Shown: piece after piece, positions 59,972-64,000 of the stretch
How positions within the stretch are numbered: position 1 is the first letter of the stretch
Layout of the letters: every line of letters begins with the position of its first letter
NCBI GenBank assembly: GCA_958296065.1
Contig: CATQHX010000029.1
Location: forward strand, 57,715-121,714
Source: Vicinamibacterales bacterium
GTDB taxonomy: Bacteria > Acidobacteriota > Vicinamibacteria > Vicinamibacterales > UBA8438
Direction: 5' to 3'
DNA length: 64,000 nt
Position numbers and translations under genes: made by a program
The notes under the pieces: generated by a model
What the model was told of the DNA's origin: nothing
What the model saw: the letters and a program-made list of their open reading frames with translations, nothing else
The model's database searches: none

Positions 59972-60649
59972 TCAGCGGCCGTCACCGGGTTGGTAGACCC
60001 AGGGGCGCTCCTGTTTGTCCCGTTCCCTCGTCGCCTGGGCCGCCGGGAGGTGCGGCTCGATCTCCTCGAGGTCGTGGAGGCCGTTCAGCAGCTTGTTCCG
60101 CACCCTGGGGTCGGTCTCGAACGGGATCGGGTCGCGTCCCGGCATCTCGATCAGTTGCCGCTCCAGATCCACCTTCATCCTGACGCCGTGGTGCGACTCG
60201 ACCCACTCCACGATCTCGTGCAGCGTCTCCCGCGGCAGCTCCACGGTCAACACGCCGTACTGCACCGCGTTGGTCAGAAAGATCGGCCCGAAGCTCTCCC
60301 CGATGTAGACCCTGACGCCCCAGGCCGCGAGCGGCCGGGTGACCCCGGTGACCCGCGAGCTGCCGGTTGCGTAGTTCTTGCCGACGACCATGATCGAGGC
60401 GGTCCGGTACGCCTCCTGGTTGAAGACGAAGTCCCGCCTCGGCGATCCGTCCGCGTTGTAGCGGACGTTCGCGAACGCCGTGGCGCCCCGGCTGGAGCCC
60501 AGGCCCCCGCGGGGCGCGTCCAGACCGTCGGTCAGATTGGTCAGGGCCGGTGCGATCACGTCGGTGCTCACGTTGTCGAACATGAAGGGCGCCGCCAGAC
60601 CCTCGTGCACCGCGAAGCGATGCCCGCCGCGCTCGATGTTCTGCCCCAT
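59972..60649 (-). CDS. LeuD-like small subunit of an aconitase-family hydro-lyase
   Basis: 225 residues from the ATG at 60649 (GGTCAGGAAC upstream). FAVHEGLAAPFMFDNVSTDV corresponds to the NVDTD loop of LeuD. GKNYATGSSRVTG (90-102) keeps Ser-Ser-Arg of the substrate loop, but the following Glu-His is Val-Thr. GESFGPIFLTNAVQYGVLTV matches the last strands. It lies between the LeuC-like gene and the second small-subunit gene, 20 bases before the latter. It has no signal peptide of its own and could be exported by riding on the Tat-tagged large subunit. Confidence 0.85.
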   Translation of the reverse strand: MGQNIERGGHRFAVHEGLAAPFMFDNVSTDVIAPALTNLTDGLDAPRGGLGSSRGATAFANVRYNADGSPRRDFVFNQEAYRTASIMVVGKNYATGSSRVTGVTRPLAAWGVRVYIGESFGPIFLTNAVQYGVLTVELPRETLHEIVEWVESHHGVRMKVDLERQLIEMPGRDPIPFETDPRVRNKLLNGLHDLEEIEPHLPAAQATRERDKQERPWVYQPGDGR

Positions 60650-60670
60650 GTTCCTGACCCCCTTCCAGCC

Positions 60671-60836
60671 CGCCACGCGCCGCCTGCGGCTCCGCTTGGC
60701 GCCCAACCAACCCTCCAGGAGTCCACGCCGTTCTACGGCGCCGACTCCTCGCCCGCCACGCGTCGCCGGCGGCTCCGCTTGGCGCCCAACCAACCCTCCA
60801 GGAGTCCGCGGCGTCTTACCGCGCCGACTCCTTACA
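60671..60836. repeat. 83-bp tandem repeat with hairpins between leuD-like and leuC-like genes (copies B and C)
   Basis: Two units start at 60671 and 60754. Each has CTCCGCTTGGCGCCCAACCA, then AGGAGTC, an inner stem, and GACTCCT. In copy B (60717-60749) the inner stem is CGCCGT-tct-ACGGCG, as in the copy at 20693; in copy C (60800-60832) it is CGCGG-cgtctta-CCGCG. Copy C touches the LeuC-like stop codon, so it may also cap that mRNA. Confidence 0.8.
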
Positions 60837-62319
60837 GGAACGTGCGAACGTCCGCGATGCTGCCGGCGATCGCCGATGCGGCGACGGTGATCGTGCTCGC
60901 CAGGATGGTGTTCGTGTCCCGCCCCTGCCGGCCGATGTAGTTGCGGTTGGAGTTCGAGATGCAGCGGTGCCCCGGCTCGACGTAGTCGCCGTTCGACCCG
61001 TAGCACTTCGAGCAGCCGGACTCGCGCCACTCGAACCCCGCATCCGCGAAGATGCGGTCCAGACCCTCCGCCTCCGCCTGGGCCTTGACCGCGTTCGACC
61101 CCGGAACGACCCAGGCGGAGGTGATGGTGGAAGCGACCCTGCGGCCCTCGACGATGGCCGCCGCCGCGCGCAGATCGCTGATCCGGCTCTCGACGCAGGA
61201 GCCGATGAACACCTCGTCGATCGGCGTCCCCAGGATCGGCTCGCCCGGCGTGAGGCGGCTGTACTCGATCGCCTGCCGGTAGGTGGCCCGCTTGTTCGCG
61301 GGAGCCCGGTCGGGATCCGGAATCCGTTCGCCGATCCCGATCGCGTGCTCGGGGTTGATGCCCCAGGTGACCTGCGGCTCCACCCCGGTCATGTCGATGG
61401 TCTCCTCCCGATCGAACACGGCGTCGTCGTCGGTGGGCAGCGTGCGCCAGAACGCGAGCGCCTGGTCCCAGTAGCGCGCCGAGGGGGCGAACTCGCGGCC
61501 CGCGAGGTACTCGTAGGTCGTGTCGTCGGGACTGACCATGCCCGTCGGCGAGGCCATCTCCACCGCAAGATTGCAGACGGAGAAACGGGCCTCCTGCGAC
61601 AGGGCCCGCACGACCGGACCCGCGTACTCCACCGCGTAGCCGGTACCCGAGTCCGTGCCGAGCTGCGCGATCGTGCGCAGGATGACGTCCTTCGCGCAGA
61701 CCCCGGGGCCGAGCGTGCCCACGATGTTCACGCGCATGGTCCGCGGACGGCGCCGGATGACCGTGCCGGTCCGCAGTATGTTCTCCGAGTTCTCTCCGCC
61801 CCAGGAGATCAGGCCCATCGCCCCGTGCGTGCAGGTGTGGCTGTCGCCCGCACACAGCACCATGCCCGGCTGGCTCAGTCCGGTCTCGGGGCCGACGACG
61901 TGCATGATGCCGTAGCGCGGATCGAACTGGCCGAAGGCCTTGGTGAAGCCCAGTTCCCGCATCTCGTCGGCGAGCTCCTCGTACGGCTGCCAGCCCCATC
62001 CCAGCGCAGGGTCGTCGTACCGGGCCGGCGAGGTGGAAACCGTATGGTCCGGCACGCTGTAGAAGATCTCCGGATTCCGGAGCTCGACGCCCTCCTCGAC
62101 CAGCCGCATGACCTGGGTGGGGCTCCCGCCGATGCAACGGTCCACCTGGAGCAAATCGGTCTCACCGCCGAGGTTGGCGACGACGTGGGCATCCCAGATC
62201 TTGTCGAACAGGGTCCCGCGACCTCCCTGCGCCCGTAATCGCACGAACAGGGACCTGGGATAAGCCGATACGAGCAGCCCGGCGCCGACCGACGTTCTGA
62301 TGAAGTCGCGTCTGTTCAT
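60832..62319 (-). CDS. LeuC-like (aconitase-family) large subunit with Tat signal
   Basis: 495 residues from the ATG at 62319, with CGGAGGG upstream. The core matches LeuC: MVLCAGDSHTCTHGAMG (153-169), FIGSCVESR (Cys375), GCSKCYG (Cys436, Cys439) as the [4Fe-4S] ligands, and CISNSNRNYIGRQG. Unusually it begins NRRDFIRTSVGAGLLVSAYP, a twin-arginine signal, which suggests export with its cluster already assembled. Leucine-pathway enzymes are cytoplasmic and no other leu gene is near, so a different hydroxy-acid substrate in the periplasm is more likely. Two small-subunit genes follow. Confidence 0.85.
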   Translation of the reverse strand: MNRRDFIRTSVGAGLLVSAYPRSLFVRLRAQGGRGTLFDKIWDAHVVANLGGETDLLQVDRCIGGSPTQVMRLVEEGVELRNPEIFYSVPDHTVSTSPARYDDPALGWGWQPYEELADEMRELGFTKAFGQFDPRYGIMHVVGPETGLSQPGMVLCAGDSHTCTHGAMGLISWGGENSENILRTGTVIRRRPRTMRVNIVGTLGPGVCAKDVILRTIAQLGTDSGTGYAVEYAGPVVRALSQEARFSVCNLAVEMASPTGMVSPDDTTYEYLAGREFAPSARYWDQALAFWRTLPTDDDAVFDREETIDMTGVEPQVTWGINPEHAIGIGERIPDPDRAPANKRATYRQAIEYSRLTPGEPILGTPIDEVFIGSCVESRISDLRAAAAIVEGRRVASTITSAWVVPGSNAVKAQAEAEGLDRIFADAGFEWRESGCSKCYGSNGDYVEPGHRCISNSNRNYIGRQGRDTNTILASTITVAASAIAGSIADVRTFL

Positions 62320-62599
62320 GGTGCCCTCCGGTGTCGGAACCCGACGGCTTGCGGTCCGGTCTCTCGCCAGCCACCGGCGACCATGATAGCAGTCGGCATT
62401 GCAGAGACCGGGCCTCGCGGAGAGGTGGACGCGCGGACTCCCGGGAGCCCGTGGTGAAGCGCCGCGCGGCACCGTGAGCCGCGAGGCGGCCGCGTGGCAA
62501 GGCGCTACGAGCGGGCCGCTAACCGACGCCCGGCGCGGGAGATCGCAGGCTCGATGCCCACCGCCGCCGAGCTGCGGGAGATTGCCGGCATGCCGGAGC

Positions 62600-62929
62600 G
62601 ACAGGATGGACGACGAGACCCTCGCCATCGGCACGTCGGCAATCAGCCGAGTCGATGCCGAAGGGGCTCGCGGAGCCCAGGAGCAGTTCGCGGAAGACTG
62701 GCCGGATCTCGGCAAGGTGCCTCTTACGGAACCACTCCTCGCTCGGGCCGCGAAACTTGCCTGGAAGCACGGGCTGCGGGCCTACGATGCCATACAGCTC
62801 GCTGCCGCCCTCGTATGCGCGGAAACGATGGAGGAGCTCGACGAGAGCGTCCTGTTCGGATGCTTCGACATCGAGCTGACCACCGCCGCGCACGAAGAAG
62901 GGCTCAGGACCTGGCCGAACGAGAGGTAG
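62600..62929 (+). pseudogene. Remnant of a PIN-domain (VapC-type) toxin
   Basis: The frame reads DETLAIGTSAISRVDAEGA, then EQFAEDWPDLGKVPLTEPLL, HGLRAYDAIQLAAALV and FGCFDIELTTAAHEEGLRTW. This is the middle and end of a VapC protein (YDAIQLA is the third-acid motif, CFD the fourth). The N-terminal D-x-S/N strand is missing and about 20 residues are lost after VDAEGA, so it is not active. No antitoxin is clear upstream. Confidence 0.6.
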
Positions 62930-62972
62930 TCCACGTTCGGCTCGTCCGTGCCCCGATGGCATCCCACGGAGA

Positions 62973-64000
62973 TCAGTCCGCTCCCCGCACCCTCCCGAGT
63001 CCCGCCCCGGCACCGGCGATCACGAGGGCGACCAGTCCGCCCAGAAACATCAGCGGAACCGCCGCTCGACCGGCGACGTCGGAAGAATCCTCGTCCGCGA
63101 ACCGGAACGCCGGCACGTCGGGCAGGACGGCGGCGGTCATCCGCTCGTCGGCCAGGATCGCCGGCACGAAGAACTGCCGCCACTCCTCCGCGAAAGCGCG
63201 CACCTGCGACTGGAAGCGGGCGAAGCGCGCATCCCCCGTCCCCGCCGCGTCGACGAGCACCTCCTGGGCCAGCAGCGCCGGCGACAGGAAGCGGTAGCGG
63301 CGCACCAGGGCGAGCTGGTCGGCGCGGCGCGCATCGTGCACCGCCGTCACCTCCTCCAGGTGCTGGTTCACCGCGTCGGTGGCGGCCCAGGCCAGCGCGG
63401 CCCGGCCGGACTCTTCGGCCACCACGCCGCCCGCCATCTCCGGATGGTCCTCCAGGTAGCGGGCGAGCAGCTCGCTGCGGCGGTTCACGGCGTCGTTCGA
63501 GGCCTCGCGCTGGGCGGTGATCATCTCCACGCGGGACGGCAGCGGATGCAGCAGGCCCGCGGCGATGTTGACGGCGGCGGGCAGCACCACCACCAGGACG
63601 AGCCACGCGCCCACCAGGACCGTGGCGTTCCAGGCGGAGGACCGCCGCAGGCTGTTCACCCACGCCGCGAGCGCGAACCAGAACAGCGCGTACACGACCA
63701 CCGTCGCGCACCATAGCAGCACCCGGCCAGACGCTGCGAAGCCGCCCGTGGCCAGGATGCCGAGCAAGGAGACCCCCGCGGCCAGCCCCACCACGAGGAG
63801 CGCCCGAAACGCCAACTTGGCGCCCACCACGTCGCGCGCCGACACGGGCTGCGACAGCGTCAGGGCCAGCGTCCCCTGCTCGCGCTCCTCCGAGAGGACG
63901 TTGAAGCTGAGGGCCAGCACGAGCAGCGGCAGCAGGTACACCGTCACGAAGGCCAGGTCGAAACGACCCACCATCAGGTTGAGGGGGTTCTCCACCTCGC
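62973..64000 (-). CDS. ABC-2 type permease with DUF3526-like region (partial)
   Basis: The gene enters from the window edge; about 342 residues are seen. FVTVYLLPLLVLALSFNVLS and EEREQGTLALTLSQPVSARD are the typical ABC-2/DUF3526 segment, then helices LAFRALLVVGLAAGVSLLG and WNATVLVGAWLVLVVVLPAA. A long periplasmic loop (about 180-300) is helical and charged, and the last helix is VPLMFLGGLVALVIAGAGAG. Such permeases pair with an ABC ATPase, which should lie beyond the edge. Function in gliding, export or copper handling cannot be told. Confidence 0.85.
   Translation of the reverse strand, partial: EVENPLNLMVGRFDLAFVTVYLLPLLVLALSFNVLSEEREQGTLALTLSQPVSARDVVGAKLAFRALLVVGLAAGVSLLGILATGGFAASGRVLLWCATVVVYALFWFALAAWVNSLRRSSAWNATVLVGAWLVLVVVLPAAVNIAAGLLHPLPSRVEMITAQREASNDAVNRRSELLARYLEDHPEMAGGVVAEESGRAALAWAATDAVNQHLEEVTAVHDARRADQLALVRRYRFLSPALLAQEVLVDAAGTGDARFARFQSQVRAFAEEWRQFFVPAILADERMTAAVLPDVPAFRFADEDSSDVAGRAAVPLMFLGGLVALVIAGAGAGLGRVRGAD

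Noticed and set aside
59972..62137. A single large minus-strand protein joining the LeuD-like frame with upstream sequence
   Set aside because: Sequence before the LeuD start at 60649 is an out-of-frame shadow of the LeuC-like gene and the repeat region.
1..64000. CRISPR array, tRNA or rRNA genes
   Set aside because: No regularly spaced repeats with unique spacers, and no cloverleaf or rRNA core sequence was noticed; a covariance search would be needed to exclude a tRNA fully.

Overview
The window is high-GC bacterial DNA that looks like a member of the Acidobacteriota, probably close to Vicinamibacteria. Pointers are a PadR regulator beside an 'acidobacterial duplicated orphan permease' (ADOP), a VWFA protein of the acidobacterial type, two DUF1592/DUF1552 pairs, a TonB-dependent receptor with a carboxypeptidase-regulatory N-terminus, secreted ankyrin-repeat proteins and many secreted hydrolases. 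No rRNA or tRNA gene and no CRISPR array was seen. The lineage call is inference from gene content.

Layout. 1-2.0 kb: end of a TonB-dependent receptor and an AlbA_2/RecG-C-type protein. 2.0-3.2 kb: a truncated acetyltransferase fused onto a decayed FAD monooxygenase. 3.2-7.9 kb: a defence-like block, made of a low-GC dGTPase/nucleotidyltransferase operon followed by a type II restriction-modification pair. 7.9-16.2 kb: secreted ankyrin protein, TonB receptor, and a DUF1592 di-haem-type protein with its DUF1552 partner. 16.4-24.5 kb: cobQ, M14 peptidase, a secreted methyltransferase and a DUF5916 protein. 25-28.5 kb: a RES toxin-antitoxin operon with elaborate operator-like repeats, then a PadR/membrane-protein operon with two abutting palindromes. 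28.7-34 kb: a SoxC-like molybdoenzyme with a cytochrome-propeller fusion partner, a hydrolase and a secreted conserved protein. 34-42.7 kb: a PIN toxin pair, an MmcQ/YjbR protein and a PadR/ADOP region carrying one intact cassette, two decayed copies, and remnants of an adaptor protein, a TolC-like protein, a DUF4097 protein and a Fic protein. 42.8-49.2 kb: two amidohydrolases, an alpha/beta hydrolase and small secreted proteins. 49.2-52.5 kb: an OLD/RecF-like ATPase with a truncated DUF4276 partner, next to a complete insertion sequence with a 6-bp target duplication. 52.6-59.1 kb: a second DUF1552/DUF1592/ankyrin locus with a cytochrome c'-like gene. 59.2-62.3 kb: a three-gene aconitase-family operon whose large subunit has a Tat signal. 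62.6-64 kb: a PIN remnant and an ABC-2 permease running off the end.

Functionally the window combines envelope and periplasmic metabolism (receptors, haem proteins, Tat-exported enzymes, hydrolases) with several defence or toxin-antitoxin modules, many in decay. The most unusual items are the Tat-tagged isopropylmalate-dehydratase-like enzyme with two divergent small subunits, the twice-repeated ankyrin/DUF1592/DUF1552 association, the low-GC dGTPase/nucleotidyltransferase pair, and a dispersed hairpin repeat, one copy of which lies inside a coding sequence.
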